In this document: piece after piece, positions 34,447-47,711 of the stretch
How the letters are laid out: every line of letters begins with the position of its first letter
Numbering within the stretch: the stretch's first letter is position 1
Assembly (NCBI GenBank): GCA_024138025.1
Contig: JAMXBD010001587.1
Coordinates: 124,001 to 188,000, forward strand
Direction: 5' to 3'
DNA from: Combretum micranthum
Lineage: Eukaryota > Streptophyta > Magnoliopsida > Myrtales > Combretaceae
DNA length: 64,000 nt
The notes under the pieces: model-generated
Seen by the model: only the letters and a program-made list of their open reading frames with translations
The model's database searches: none
Told to the model about the DNA's origin: nothing
Made by a program: the position numbers and the translations under genes

Positions 34447-35777
34447 TGATGTATTGACTAATTGCAATCAATTGAATTAAATTTAAAACTCTATTCTTAC
34501 TTTGCGCTAATCTCTAGACAAGTGCACTTATCAATTATAGTACCAGCGTAAGCATAGGGGTTGTTCCACCAGGATCTATAATTGCTATAGTAATTACCAT
34601 AATTTTACTATATGGCTAATATAATCTAAGTGATATTAATATATTTAAGCAACTAATTAATTAATTAACCTTAGCAAAAGTGAGTGCCAATGCTTCTGAG
34701 GATATCATATCATAAAACTATCCCTAATCTTGATTCACCACCAATCCTATTTCCAATTCCTCACAAAACATTCATTAAGGGTTATTTAAGTTCTTAAACT
34801 ACATGAATCCTTAATTTCATCAATCTCTCTTTCAAGATAATTAAATTATAACCCTACATGTCTAATGGAAATGTCTTTCGTCATTAGATGCATACAAAAT
34901 TGCATTAGATTTCATGATTCCTTAGAAAAATTAAATCTTTATGCATGAAGTTCATGAGATCTATATCTAAAGTCACATTAAAACTTCTCTATTCATGCTA
35001 GATTTATATTATCAATCAATCTGTCAATCAAATTAACAAGACTCTTGCATTGAATGTAATGTTTCGCACATATTAATTCAAAGAACAATCAAAGCACATG
35101 AATAAATTCAAAAAAAGCACATACATCCATTAACAAAAACTATTTTTCCATAAAATAAGAATTACAATGATAGAATAAGAAAAAATAGTAAGGACTGATG
35201 ATTACAAACCTTAAAGATGAAGTCTTGTGATCTCCAATAAGCTCTTACGTTTCTCCACTCTAAAATACCTATTTTTCTCTCTTAAGTTTGTAGGAATAAA
35301 TATACATCTCATAAATGAGAAGTAAAGGTAGCTATTTATAAATAAGGTTGAAAAAAGTTCTACACAACCATCCTATATAACCGTGTAGGATGGTCGTGTA
35401 GAATGAAAACTCATGATTTTCGCCCAAAATGATTTTGCATGGCCCCATCATAGCCTATACAGAGAGCCCATATAGGTTGAAAAACGTTTGGATCATTTTC
35501 CATCTTTTACACACATGATACACGGCTTTTGTAGCTTCTTATGCACTTCAAAAATGCTTGCTATTTACTTTTTGTTTCCTACACTAGCATTCTCCATAGC
35601 TTATGTAGAAGGGTCACGTATGTTCAAAATCTTCCCTTTACCTATTTCTTTATTAAAATCTCCCTTAACTCATCTAAATATCTTCATAAAGTATCATTTT
35701 CTTTAATAATTAACATAAAATCAATATAATATCATATGAAAATAATGTAAATTATAAGGGTCTTTTGACACTTATCA
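34447..35777. mobile_element. Solo LTR, family R1-like
   Basis: Starts TGATGTATTGACTAATTG and ends GACACTTATCA, flanked by GATTC (34442-34446) and AATTC (35778-35782). Start and end match the copy at 20087-21445, as does the segment after the start (CAAGTGCACTTATC, GTACCAG, CCAGGATCTATA against CACAAGGTAATGG, ATCCCAGGGATCTATA). No coding content. Reading the minus strand, TTATAAATA at about 35335 is a candidate TATA box. Confidence 0.65.
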
Positions 35778-35782
35778 AATTC

Positions 35783-36609
35783 CCTAATGATTTATACATG
35801 AGACTTTAAAGTTAATTATCGAATTTAATGTATATTGGAATTCTGTGATCTCAAATGTCTTTAATAATGCAAGATAAGTGGATGTCGGATATTAGTTTAT
35901 ATTAATCCCATATCTTTGGGTTCCATCACTCTAGTAAAGCACATGAATTTTTTAATTCACTTCACCATATGGAATAAGAGGAATCAAATTCCTATTTAAT
36001 ATGAATGTAATAGAGTTATAATGAATGTTCACTTCCTATAAAATATAAAATAAATAATTATTGAATTAAAGTAATATATTCATATATAATACAATTATCT
36101 CTATTGTAAATAAATTCTACAAATGACAAGGATATTTATGATAGAAATCGAAAATAAATCATTAAATGACAATTCAGTAGTTATCTAGCACTATTATTAT
36201 TTATTCCCGCAGGAAAAAGATCTGCCATTTCAACAACAAGAGTTATTTATAGCTACATGTAGGTCTATTTGAATGGACTATTTTTCATCTATATCTGTAT
36301 ATGTATTTGATTTGCATCTGATATATTATCTGTATCTGGTTTATTTGATCTAATTATAAGTAAAATGTCTATTTTTCATCTATATCTATTTTGTAATAAA
36401 CAATTTATTTGAAATTATCTACGTATTGCGATTATTTTCAAAACCCTAGGACCATTACTCTTGATATTTGCTGAAATCAGGTTTCCTTTCCTTAATTGGG
36501 ACTGTCCAAGATGAACCAAATGAAATCGGCAGACGGGAATGTGATTAGTTGAATGTGCTTCAAGCAGATAGTGTGAATAAGACGAACAAATACAATAGGA
36601 AGCTTTTGA
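35783..36609. other. AT-rich stretch with a MITE-like piece
   Basis: No gene. About 36260-36410 holds CATCTATATCTGTAT, TTATAAGTAAAATGTCTATT and related words also found near 54120-54290 (reverse), 61540-61650 and 62270-62415; see findings. Confidence 0.35.
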
Positions 36610-36617
36610 CCTAGGGT

Positions 36618-37621
36618 TAAGGGTGTTCATGGTTCGGTTAATCACTTTGTGGCCCTATTTTGTGAACCTAACCGTAATGATCAGTTTTTTAATATCATGA
36701 TTCTAAACCTATCTATTAAAATGGTTAACTACCTTAATAGTTAACCGTTTTTTGAGTTAATTTTTTTTGGTGTTTAGCCATTTAACATAATGGTTATACA
36801 AAATTTACAGTTAACTATGGTTAAATTATATCCAACTATTTATCTAATGGCTTATTCTAATAAGCCTAGGAGGTAAACTGGTTTTTACCCTATATCTAAC
36901 TATTTAAATGTTTTTTAACCATTTAACATAATGGATTATTTTAATAAGCCACAGAGGTAAAATGTGTTCTTTAAATGGCATTATTATACTTGTCTGTAGG
37001 AACCTTATTATCAAGGTTCAATTGCTCTTTGGAAGTTCTTCTGTGATAAATTTTGCATGGACACGACATTCTGGATCATCAAAGAGCTGATTCTCTTTGG
37101 CATTAGCATAAAGGCAATTATCGTAAGGCCCATCTTCTGACAACTTTCAAATATATATAATTATTATAAGCTAAGTTATATACATATATATATATATATA
37201 TATATGGAATATGAAGAGCTACGTATAACTTTTTAACTTTTCTTGTTCTAACTGTTCACAAATTAACATGTTAAGAATTCAATTATAGCTAGCTCATGTG
37301 TCGTCCTGACTATTTAATTGCAAATTTTGCATACTCAATAAAAGTACGCCCAATAAGTTATAATATCCAATTATTTATATTAATAACAATATAATTATAT
37401 AAGTATATTATGAATTATATATATAAATACGGACGGTTAATCAAAATTGTCGATTTTTTATTCTATAAACCGAAACTAAAAGCAAAAACCGAAAAAATTA
37501 ATAACTCCAATCCTAAACTAAAATTGATGGACTGGTTGCCGGTTAACCATTTTTTTTAGATTGGCTTTCCGGTTTCGATTCGGCTATCCTAAACATTCAG
37601 TTTTTTTTTTTCACACCCCTA
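36618..37621. mobile_element. hAT-like non-autonomous element
   Basis: Starts TAAGGGTGTTCATGGTTCGG and ends TTCACACCCCTA, so the ends are inverted (TARGGGTGT). It is flanked by CCTAGGGT (36610-36617) and CCTAAGAT (37622-37629), 6 of 8 alike, the hAT duplication length. Internal sequence has GTTAACCGTTTT, ATTTAACATAATGG and CCGGTTTCGATTCGG repeats and a (TA)n tract at about 37183-37206, but no transposase. Confidence 0.6.
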
Positions 37622-39000
37622 CCTAAGATACTATAATGATTTTTTTCCCTTTTTTTGACTTTTGAATTTGATTGTAACTATCGTGACCAATTTGGATATA
37701 CCATGCTTTCTAAAACATAAATATAACACCACATTCCATTAGTTAGTTGATTTAGGTGCAATTGGCATTTGCATTTTCGTACCATTGTCTTATGGTCTTA
37801 GTTTGTGTTTGCCGCTGGTTACTATAACTTTTAGTAATATTGAGGATAAAGTAGGAAGAAAAAGAAAATCATTGAAGTTGAGGAAAAAGTTTCTGCAATC
37901 CTTTTAAATCATTACAATATCATTTCGAATTTCTAAGCTTTTGACTATGATAGATTAAAAAAAATCCATGAAATAAACATATCCACTTGACTTAGTATCA
38001 TGGATGATGGGTAAAGTTACCATGGTTGTTAAGCTCACAATTCAACTCATACGTTTCTATGAGTTTACTATTTGATGACACTATTTTAATCCAACTTGCA
38101 TAAAAAATTATTTTTGGAGCAAACTCGTGTTGACTTGTGATTCTATATAGTAGAATCAATAGTAGAAACGGTAGTAGAATCGATGTTAGAATCGGTAGCA
38201 GAATCATAGTATAATAATTTTTCATATTTTTGTTCTATTTGAACTTTAAAAAAGCAAGTAATTTAGTATGTTTAAATTTAGAAACTTTTGGATTGGATTT
38301 GATGTTTACCTTATCCTAATCTAATTTTAGTTTTTTTTTTCCTTTTATTTACTTTGTTTTTTTTTTTCTTTTTGTAGAGGATTATTTTCTTCTAGGTTAT
38401 ATATACTCTGATATATCTTGAATGATTAGATTAGAAATTGAACAAATATATAGAGTGCTATATCTTCCCCATTTATTAAAATTTTATGTATATAAATTAT
38501 TTGTCATAAAATGATTTTTTTGCACAACATGAAAATATTCATTACTGCACAAAATCAGCTGCTCACACATAATAATTTGAACGATTTGTAATACATCTTA
38601 ATGATCGTAAATTGTGAATCACTAGTAAATGTAAATAATTATTGTAATTATTAGGATTGCATTAAATATATTAATGATAGCATGTGAATTGTGATTGATA
38701 AAACTTTAATTTTGGTTGTGTGTAACTTAAATTAATGCTAAATTCTTTATTTTCATAATTTATTTAAAGTTTTATTAGTACAGTAAATAAACCTATAGTT
38801 TTCTGCAAGTATACAAGCTACCACATATCAAGCAAAACAAGAAGGGTGATTGTTATTAGATATCCAACATGAATGGTAAGTTATGAGAGAGGCATAGATG
38901 ACCAGTATCTAGATCAATACCCATTTTAGGGTATGTTTAGCTCATCGGTTTGACATTTCGTCTTTATCAGTTTGCTAGTCATTTTTCCAATTAGTTTTGG
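37622..39000. other. AT-rich stretch with a piece related to the insert at 48704
   Basis: About 38020-38220 shares CTCATACG-TTCTA-GAGTTTAC and TTGACTTGTGATTCTATATAG-like words with the hAT-like insert at 48704-49374, and includes repeated GTAGAATCG words. The rest is AT-rich with T runs (38330-38365) and no gene. Confidence 0.4.
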
Positions 39001-39049
39001 GTAGAAAACAAATGAAAAAAAAGGACAGATATTGATGATACAAATCTGT

Positions 39050-39685
39050 CCATGCTTTAGTCTGTTCTACGTTCGACACGAGTAGATCTGAATAAATTTG
39101 ATTCAATAATCCTCAGCCAATGTTGCGAACCTTAGGAATATCGATCCTAAGACCCAACAAACAATCAGAAAACCTTGACCCGTCGTCTAAACAAAAAACA
39201 AACCTTGGTAAAAATTAGAAAGACACCACAATCAAATAAGGATGAATTTTGATTGATAAGTCTGAATAACAAGAACACCATGGATATCAATCCAATAAGT
39301 TCATAAAAAGTTCTTACAAAAACTCATAAGAGAAAACTCTCACAAAAAAAAAAAAAAACATAAAACTCTTGTTTCCTAAAAAAAAAAAAAGCCAATAAGA
39401 CTATATAAAACCAAAGGAAAAGCTAAAGACCCAAAAAACATCAATTGTCCACAAAATACATAAAGGCTAGCGAAATACAAATAAAAGCTGGCAACTTTGC
39501 ATCGATTTTGAAAAGCGAAATTAAACCCGAGAGCGTCAAGTCTTCAATGTCAGCTGAAAAGCCGGTGGCTTATCTCGTATGCCGGCGACATTGAGGCAGC
39601 GTTCCTTCTACGTTGCCCGCTATTGATGCTTTCAACGCTAGCTTTTGTGCAAGAAAGTTGACGGCCTTGAGTCAGTTTTGCCTCA
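39050..39685. other. Unassigned repeat-like stretch, host of an R1 copy
   Basis: Contains two A runs (about 39344-39358 and 39379-39391), words such as AAAGGCTAGCG, AAAGCTGGC and CCGGTGGC that resemble the LTR at 46487 in style but not in detail. The stretch continues right of the R1 insertion after 45202. It may be another LTR; I could not fix its ends. Confidence 0.35.
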
Positions 39686-42600
39686 TGGTGTGATGTTTTT
39701 GTGTTGTTTGAAATATGATTTGTGAAATTCAAAGCCCAAATTCCACTTATCATTGATTGAGTTTTTCAAATTTATAAATATTTTCTAAATCAACAACTAC
39801 AGTCTCACAGGGCAAGCACACCCATCAAATGTAGCATAGTAAATGAGTTAAGTCAGTGCCAAGAGAATGATTGACATCTAGTATACTCTCAATCCCATTC
39901 ATTGTCTAGCCAAAGAAAGATTTTAGAAGATCATAAAGAAAAATAAACTAAACTAAGTTAGAAATATTCACAAGTGTTTACTGGGCAAAATGAGAAATAA
40001 GCCTGTAACTTCTATGAAAAAGATAGCTCAAGGTTACTTCACCAATTCCTTATCAGAATGATTTCTTCTTAAAAAGCTGTTGAAATGATGTGTTTATACC
40101 ATCGAATTCTTTAAATTAGACTAAAGCTTCTTTCGAATTCAGTAGCTCTAGATCTAACTAAAACCAGTAATATGAAGTTTTAATTAGACTCGCATAAAGA
40201 ATAGGAATCCTGTAAACCCTCATTTTCTTAGCAAACTTGAGTTCGATTTCAAAAACCTTAAAAGCGGAAATTGAAACCTTATATGAACACCTTTGGACCA
40301 ATCGGACCTGGAAACTCTATGTCCGACAATGCCAAGAATGAAACCTCGAAAGAATAGAAACGAGTTAACTCCAAATTAAAACCCTAAATCAGAAGGTCAA
40401 CCGGAAATCCTAAGTCAATAAAATCTCAGAAAACCCTAGCAATTTAGATCCAGCAACCTGTGTCCGCAAACCAAGAAGTCAAAATATGAGTGGAAATTGT
40501 AGATTGGCTTGTATTAATATTAGAATGCCTAACAATATCAGGTGAGTGGATTTTCGACCTATTTCGAGCCCGATTGGATACAAACCCTGAAAAGCGTGTC
40601 ATGAGGCTCGGGATATTAAATATATGATATTAGTACTATTAGAATCGTAATTTCATAATATTTCTAAATATATCAATTATATAATTTTTAGAGTTATAAA
40701 AGTTACAGTTATAACATTTATCGTATTTTTATTACTACCGGTAATTTAATTGTCTAATCAACTTTTTGGTTTTTTTCACACTATTCATCAAGTACAACCA
40801 CCCATACCCTATTCTTATATCCTTCCAACTTATTCTTATAAATTTACATCACTTCCTTACAAAATTACTTTTCCAATATATTTTGTACTCAAACTACTTA
40901 TTAAGTTTGAATTTTATTACAAAAAACAAAACCATAACTCACACACACTCTCTCCCTCCGCATGAAACCGGTGCCCCTCTCCCCCATTCCCTCTCTAATT
41001 TAATTGATTTTTTCTTCAATTAATTATTCATACAAACACTAATTCTTTTTTCTATATAATCTCTTTTTTACCTTTCACTATTTAACTTTTCTCATTTCTT
41101 ACAAATCAAACTTTTGGAAGTCTTTTTCTCTCCTCTTCCTCTACTCTTTGCCATGAGCTTCATTGCCCACACACACACACACACACACAAATTTCTTCAA
41201 GTTTCCTTCTCCAAATACTAAATAGGTAATAGATCTTGATCCTACTACTATAAGCACATGTAATGACAAGGACATACAAGTGTGGTTCCACTAAAAATCC
41301 CCATGAGCTTCATGCTAGGGATGTGGAACCACTAGAACATGATATTCTTACCATCATAATGTGTAGATCTTACTATTAAAGTTGATATACTAGTATTTTG
41401 CTATATTATTGTTATATATTGTTCTTATGAAGTTTTTATGCTTATATTTCCATTATTACTCTTTCCTACATATTGTTCATAATGCATTTACATTCATAAC
41501 ATGAGCAGTATAGTAGATCTATTTGTTTAGAGTAGTTAAAATGATGTAGTTACTTGTTTTTCATGCATGAAAGACTTGCTACATGATATTCTTAAGGAAA
41601 GTGTTGATCAAAACTCAAGATCCATTTTGTTTCTATCAAAAAGTGATTTTTAAAATTCAAATATTGAGAAAGACCCATTTAGAAAACATATTATCCAACT
41701 TCAAAATGAAAGTTTTACATGTAAAATGAAGGGCTTAAGTAATAGATATCATTAAGTAGTGATTTTTATGAGTTGATCATGGTTTTACCAAGAGAAATTT
41801 TCAAAACAAAAAATGATTACAAAAGTTAAATTAGATCTCTGATTCAACCCCAACAAAAATGTAGAAATTCGTAACTAGGGTGAAATGCCAACAAAACATC
41901 TATTTTCCCCTAAAACAAGAGTTTATTAAAGAAATGGGAACCTTAGAGAGTAGGTTTGATTAGGACTTAGTTTTAGAAAGATTAAATGAGTTTTTCACAA
42001 GAAACAATCTCAAAAACAATTTTTTAAAAAATTCAAATCTAAAAATGATCCTTATTTAAACACCTATTTCCAAATGACAAAATGAGTATTTTAATGGAAA
42101 AATAGAAGCCTTAGGGAATAAAATAATAAAGACTTGATTTTTACAAGAGCAAATGTGTTTATCAAAGTAAAATTAAAACAAAGGAAAGGTTTTCCAACTA
42201 AGATCAAATAATATTTTCCTTTCCAAAAATGGTGCAAAATTCTTCCTTAGGCAAAACTCACTTTAAAACATCTATTTCCAACCTTTAAGTGAGGAAATTT
42301 ATTAAGATAATGAAGGTATTAGGTATATAGGCTCAAGCCTTATCATAGTAAAAATATGTATGATTTTAAAGGAATAAAGCTAGTTTTCCATCAAGTGTTC
42401 TTGAAATTCTTGCAAAGTAAAATGTTCCAAACAATTTTTTTTAATAAAAATCATTACGGATTTACATGTATCTAGCTTATCATGTCATTCATAATCATAA
42501 CTTGTAGCTATTGCATGTACATATAATATACTTGCTAGAAATAATGCAAATTTCACAAAACAATTTCAGAATTTCAAATTTTAGTTACTGATCAGATCTA

Positions 42601-45201
42601 TCCGAACATTCTGAGACCTAAAAGTTTTCAAAATTTAGTAATAATATCATAAATAGATAGATCTGTTGAAGTAGATAGAAATCATAGCTTATTTGCGAAA
42701 TTTCGAGTTAAAATAACCAAGTTATGGCCGTTTTAAGTTGGAATCTCCAATTACCACGGAAATTACGAATTTAAAGAGTTTTAATTGAAAAGTTTGGAAT
42801 TAGTTATGGTATGAAATACTCATAGGGGTATTTCCTTTCGTTTAGGTGATTTTGGAATCGGGGAAAATTCATGTTTCTGGATTACTACCATTAGAGACCA
42901 AGACCATAGCCGAGTGAGTTCACTATCTTTAAATTATATGCTTGTGATTGTGCTTGTAATGTTAGTGTCATTAAATTAGGGAAGATAAAAATTTGATTGT
43001 GTGTATATGAGCTCTACTTGGGTGAATCGAATGATAAGAATATCGAAATGAGTTTTTGTAAATACTTATATGATTTAGTATAGAATTGAAGTGCCTGCCA
43101 TATCTATGATCACCCATAAATTATTAAACTAATATGCCATGATCTCATAATCAAATTGGCCATGCATTCATATATGAATCATATTGCATGGGTTATTATA
43201 CATTTGTAGGAAGAAAGCAAGATAGCTGGCAACGAGGGGCCTGTAAACTCAATGTTGGCATAAGGGCCGAAATTAAAAATGTGTGTGGGGGGCACTTATA
43301 TCAACCATAATATAAATGAGAAAAAGTGAAATCTATGGTCGTATGGGCTAAAACACCTAACCCCGAATGGAGGGCGTAAATCCATTCAACATAAGATTTC
43401 CGAAAAGTCATACGTATTGTATGCTCACGTGCTTGTGCATTTCATATGGTTGTTAATATAACTTGCCTGATCTATATTACTTGTTGAACATTTAATTTTG
43501 AAGTGAAACTCACTAAGCTAGGTAGCTTATACCCCCATTTCTTTCTAATGCAGTTCCGTACATATGATGCTGTCCCAAGACTAGCCAAATCAGGATATGA
43601 GATATGAGTTATCTCCTTAAAAGCTTACGATTGGTTTTGTATAGTTTTAGTAGTGAACCTAGAAAGATCAAGTGTTACTAAAAAGATAATACCTAGACTT
43701 ATGTGTAACAAGGGAATGCCCCTTAATGCTTTGTAATGATCCTAGATATCCATGGTTTATATTTTTATGCTTATCCTATCAAGTTGAACTATCTATCTCA
43801 ATAGTTTATGTATTCTATTGTCATAAGGGAACGCTTGCATACTAATGCAAGAACTTTTGAATGACAGTGGTAGTGATTATTAAGTCTCGTTTAGCATGCA
43901 ACGGACTGTTATATTTAGGATACCCTTTGGGGCATAAAATCCATTTTTTAAAAAGGCAACTTAATGAATTTTTGAAACAAGTGACAGAAAGTCTTCACCC
44001 ATTCCTCGGCAAGAGGTAGTTAGGATCGACTCCATTAACAACCACAGATCTATTCAAGTAAATGATCTCTCGATCTATCCAATTAAAATCAATCGTGGAT
44101 TAAAAGAATATCATTTCTTTAAAAACCACAAGTTAAATTCAAGTTACTAATTACAAACACGCAATCAAATTTACTTGAAAGCGCAGTTTGAAATCAGACT
44201 AAATCAGGAATTGGATTCGTAATCCCTAAGCTGTAGGAGTTTATTTCTCCATAGATTTATAAAAATAAGCACAAATTAGAGGAAATAAAACAAGCTCAAA
44301 TTAGAATAAATAAAACAAGCTCAAAAGATGAATCAATTAATTGCTCATAAATTCATAGAAATTACAAACATAGGTTAAATTGATTTTACTAGAAAACAGA
44401 AGATATTTTCAAGTAAAAAGAAATGGAAATTCTTTTACCAAAAAATCCTTCAAAATCTACTCTACATTAATACTGATTTACACTATTGGTACATATTTTA
44501 CAATGCACGCTTACACGTTTATTTATAGACTACTACGTATAGAAAGCATGGTTATCTTTATTTGACACGTGGCAGATTGAGCAGAACCTTTCTAACAGAA
44601 TTAGATAACTTTTCACGTGCATATGATCTGTGAAAACACTCATCGAGGGTCGTGTACTTTATTGTTCGAGGCTTGTATTTCAGCAAGGTCAGGCTTGACT
44701 TCAGGAAATTCCTAACTAAACTAAGTGTTTTTGTCCATTGCTATCAAGGGTAAAATTGAGAGAGTCGAGGGCAAAAATGTTGAGGCTCGAAGGAATCTTG
44801 TTGAAGAATTGGTCAAGAAACACAATTGTCAAGGGTCGAGTTTTTGGGCTCTACTTTGAGGCTCGACAATGTATTTCTTCATAATGATGCTCGGTCGCTT
44901 CAACTGAAGTCGATGTCATATCGAGGGCTCACATTTGAGGCTCAATAGACCAATTTTTTGTTGTATTCTTTCTTTGTTTGGCCTCGGCTGTGTCTTTACA
45001 GGGCTCAACTTCTGCATTTTTTACTCTAATTGTTGTTTTTGCTCCAAATCTCATTAAAACACTTGATTACTCCTTATTTGATTCTTAAAGTTTTAAAAAC
45101 ATTATTTATTAAAAACTTAATTTTTGCAGGATTTTTATAGAAATTCTTAGCAAATTAAACTCAAAATCCTATGAAAAATATAAAGTAAAAATGACTTATT
45201 G
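39686..45201. mobile_element. Solo LTR, family R1, split by an R2 LTR
   Basis: Starts TGGTGTGATG, ends GACTTATTG, flanked by perfect CCTCA (39681-39685 and 45202-45206). After removing the R2 insert at 40211-43937 it is about 1.8 kb and matches 16002-17616: GAGTTTTTCAAATTTATA (39760), AGCCAAAGAAAGATTTTAG, CAAGTGACAGAAAGTC (about 43980), ATGATCTCTCGATCTATCC (44063), TACACGTTTATTTATAGAC (44512) and TTTTGCTCCAA (45038). No coding content; on the minus strand CTATAAATA at about 44520 is a candidate TATA box. Confidence 0.78.
40211..43937. mobile_element. Solo LTR, family R2, nested in an R1 LTR
   Basis: Starts TGTAAACCCTCATTTTC (compare TGTAACCCCTAGTTTTC at 22006), ends GGGGCATAA, flanked by AATCC (40206-40210 and 43938-43942). 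Matches the copy at 22005-25457 throughout, including ACACACAC-AAATTTCTTC at about 41170, CCCCATGAGCTTCATGC, GTTATGGCCGTTTTAAGTT at 42722 and GGACTGTTATATTTAGGATA at about 43904. The R1 sequence resumes at its right edge. The last bases have lost the normal CA, perhaps by G to A change. Confidence 0.78.
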
Positions 45202-45206
45202 CCTCA

Positions 45207-46486
45207 TTTTGTCCAAAATGCTTCTCATTCCTTAAATGCTTCTTGTTCCTTTTCATTTTCACATCAATTGATGACCTAATACAAGTCAAATAGATCTAAT
45301 ACAAATTAAATATAAACAATTTTACGTTTAAAAGTGTTTCATTATAAAGATGTTTGTTGTAATTTCAGTAATTAGATAATTAATTTGTAAATTATTAAAG
45401 AAAAAAAAAGGAACAGCACTAAATTGAGGCTTGATTTGGGTTTCCTTCTGGTCTTTAAGTAGACAATTGATACCAAATTTCATTTTGAGTGAGAAACTAC
45501 TTTTATCTTTAGATTATGACTGGTGTACGACATTACACAGATTTAGCAAGTAGTGCATAATTGTTCCTACGCGGTTGTTTAACCATGCTAACTAGGAGTC
45601 TAAAGTGTGTTAAAGACTCAACAAAGACTGCATATTTTTTGCGTTAGAGTTTCCAATGCATTTGATATTTCTTTCAATCGGCTCTTTGCTATAACTTCCA
45701 TCCTTATTTTTTTAATATAATTTCTAAGAATAACAGGGTATTTGTGTGATAATTGTAGCTATTAGCAATGTTTTGAACTTACATTTGGTACTATTGACAA
45801 AGTTCCCCAACCTGTGTTGGTTTTGCTACATAGTCAATCCATCTACTATGATAATTATTGAGTCAGGTAAGGACATCGATTTCTTAATATTCTGTAGGAT
45901 TGTGATCTAAGGTTGTCGATACAAAGTACCTGCTTGCAAAAAAAAGTTGAATGTTTATGGCAATAGAAGACACATGTCGGTAGGGCTTTAAGTGGACTGG
46001 ATTCCTTTAGTACTTATACACCTTAGTGGGATGTGCCAATTGAGTCTTCGTGAGTTTCATAAGTGGTTCAAAAAAATTTCATTATAGGAAGTATAGTACT
46101 GAATTGGAAAACTTCAAGGATAAAATTTAACTTTTCCATCATCTCGCCATTTGTAAAAACTAAATTAGGTCCAAAAGCACACATGCTTCGTAGAATAGAC
46201 AAAAAATAACATAGCTTCCACTTTGGTGCTATTGGTCTTCTTTCCTTTCCCATGATATTAGAACTCCATCCTATTTGTTTACTCATACGAAGGAAGCTGT
46301 TTCTAAGATTAGCTTTTATATGTGTCGTGTGTTTAGATTGTCTCATGGCATGGTTTTTATAATTATTTGGACCAGCAATGTGGCACAATTGGAATGAAGA
46401 ACAATCTTGGAAGAATTTCTTTCCAAGTAAGTTTGCCTTCTTGTTTAAATTGTCAATCATTTTAAATAGGAGTGAGGGTTTAATTA
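45207..46486. other. Unassigned stretch with a 130-codon frame
   Basis: AT-rich. A minus-strand frame at 46068-46460 (130 codons) and its plus-strand overlap (SWHGFYNYLDQQCGTIGM) are unrecognised. It lies beside 47275-47457, another unrecognised frame, across the solo LTR at 46487; together they could be a worn gene, but I find no family motif. Confidence 0.3.
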
Positions 46487-47207
46487 TGTTAGGAAAAGAT
46501 ATGATCTTTTCCTCTTACCAATGTAATAACAAATAATAAAACAAACAAATTGTAGAAATAAAATCAATCACACCAGGATTTACATGGAAAACTCCAATTT
46601 AGGGAAAAATTACGGGACCGCCGCACAAATTCCTCCACTATCAACAAATAATGGGATTTACAAGAGTTTTTCACTGGATAACACTAGTGGATATCTTAGA
46701 TCTTCACCACAATGGTGGATTTCACACAAGAATCAGCATTTCTCTCTTTAGAATCTCTATTTAGACTTAAGAACGGCTTCTCACACTCTCATATGAACCT
46801 TAGGAACAATAAGGAGTATTTATATGCAACACACAAAGGCCGGCATGAATAAAATCAAGGCTAGCAGCGTAGGGGCGGCATTTTAACCATTGTATGCCAG
46901 TGGTGTAGTCCACTAACGCCAGTGGCGTTGAAGCCAGCATTGGACTCCTACAACTTTCAGCAAAATTCATAGAATTTGAACGCCGCTTGAATTCTCCATA
47001 TAGGTCGGCGGTGCAATAGTTTCAGAAGCCAGTGTACATGATAGAATTTCCTTGTTTTGCGCAAAAAATTCTTCTTATTCAATTTCTCTTCAAAGTATAT
47101 CACATATACTTAGGATATCCTTGATTCTAAGTCATCTAAATATATAAATATATATTTAGGATCTCCTCGGTTATAGACCCATATAAGTTGGATCTATAAC
47201 CCTAACA
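46487..47207. mobile_element. Solo LTR, family R5, 721 bp
   Basis: Starts TGTTAGG and ends CCTAACA, a 7 bp inverted end repeat, flanked by perfect AATTA duplications (46482-46486 and 47208-47212). It contains ATTTACATGGAAAACTCC, AGGAGTATTTATATGCAACA (a candidate TATA) and GCCGGC/GCCAGTGGCG words. A related copy begins near 63430. No coding content. Confidence 0.85.
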
Positions 47208-47212
47208 AATTA

Positions 47213-47711
47213 TTAACTATAAAGCCTTCTTAGGTTACAGAGATCTTAGATATTATCTGCTTTGTACCAACAGTGTGCCAAGAAAAATTTATGGACAAGG
47301 AAATTCACTAATGAACAATGCTCTAAAATGCTTGCCCCTGCAACTGCAAAAAGGTTGCTCCAATTTAATTAGTATGATTAATCATATTCCAAAGAAAGAG
47401 CTTCTTCATGGCCTCAATCTACTAACCTATATGTACAAAGTATATATTGAAAATTAGCAAGTATTTGCATCTAGTAATTGTAAATTATAGAACTCCTGTC
47501 AACGTAAAAGCAATTTAAGAGCTAATAAAATTAGAAATATTAAAAGAGGTCCATCTTCATTGGCTGATGGTTGATTTAACCTGTTTTTGGACGTATACTG
47601 CCTCATGTCAAACTTTTTCTTAGAAGTTTCATGTTCTTGAATTACAATGTGGTTCTACTTTGCTCCAAAGAAGGGATCTTTTTGCTAAAAAATGATTTTA
47701 TATGCTTACAA
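47213..47711. other. Unassigned stretch between LTR and gypsy element
   Basis: Holds a 60-codon frame (47275-47457, NNALKCLPLQLQKGC) without a recognised family. In another frame CAKKNLWTRKFTNEQ and SKMLAPATAKRLLQF look protein-like, with stops after them. Possibly an old exon. Confidence 0.3.

Noticed and set aside
39550..39753. 67-codon minus frame
   Set aside because: It crosses the left edge of the R1 LTR (39686), so it cannot be an original gene.
40750..41023. Two plus-strand frames near 40.8 kb
   Set aside because: They lie inside the non-coding R2 LTR and are not open in its other copy.
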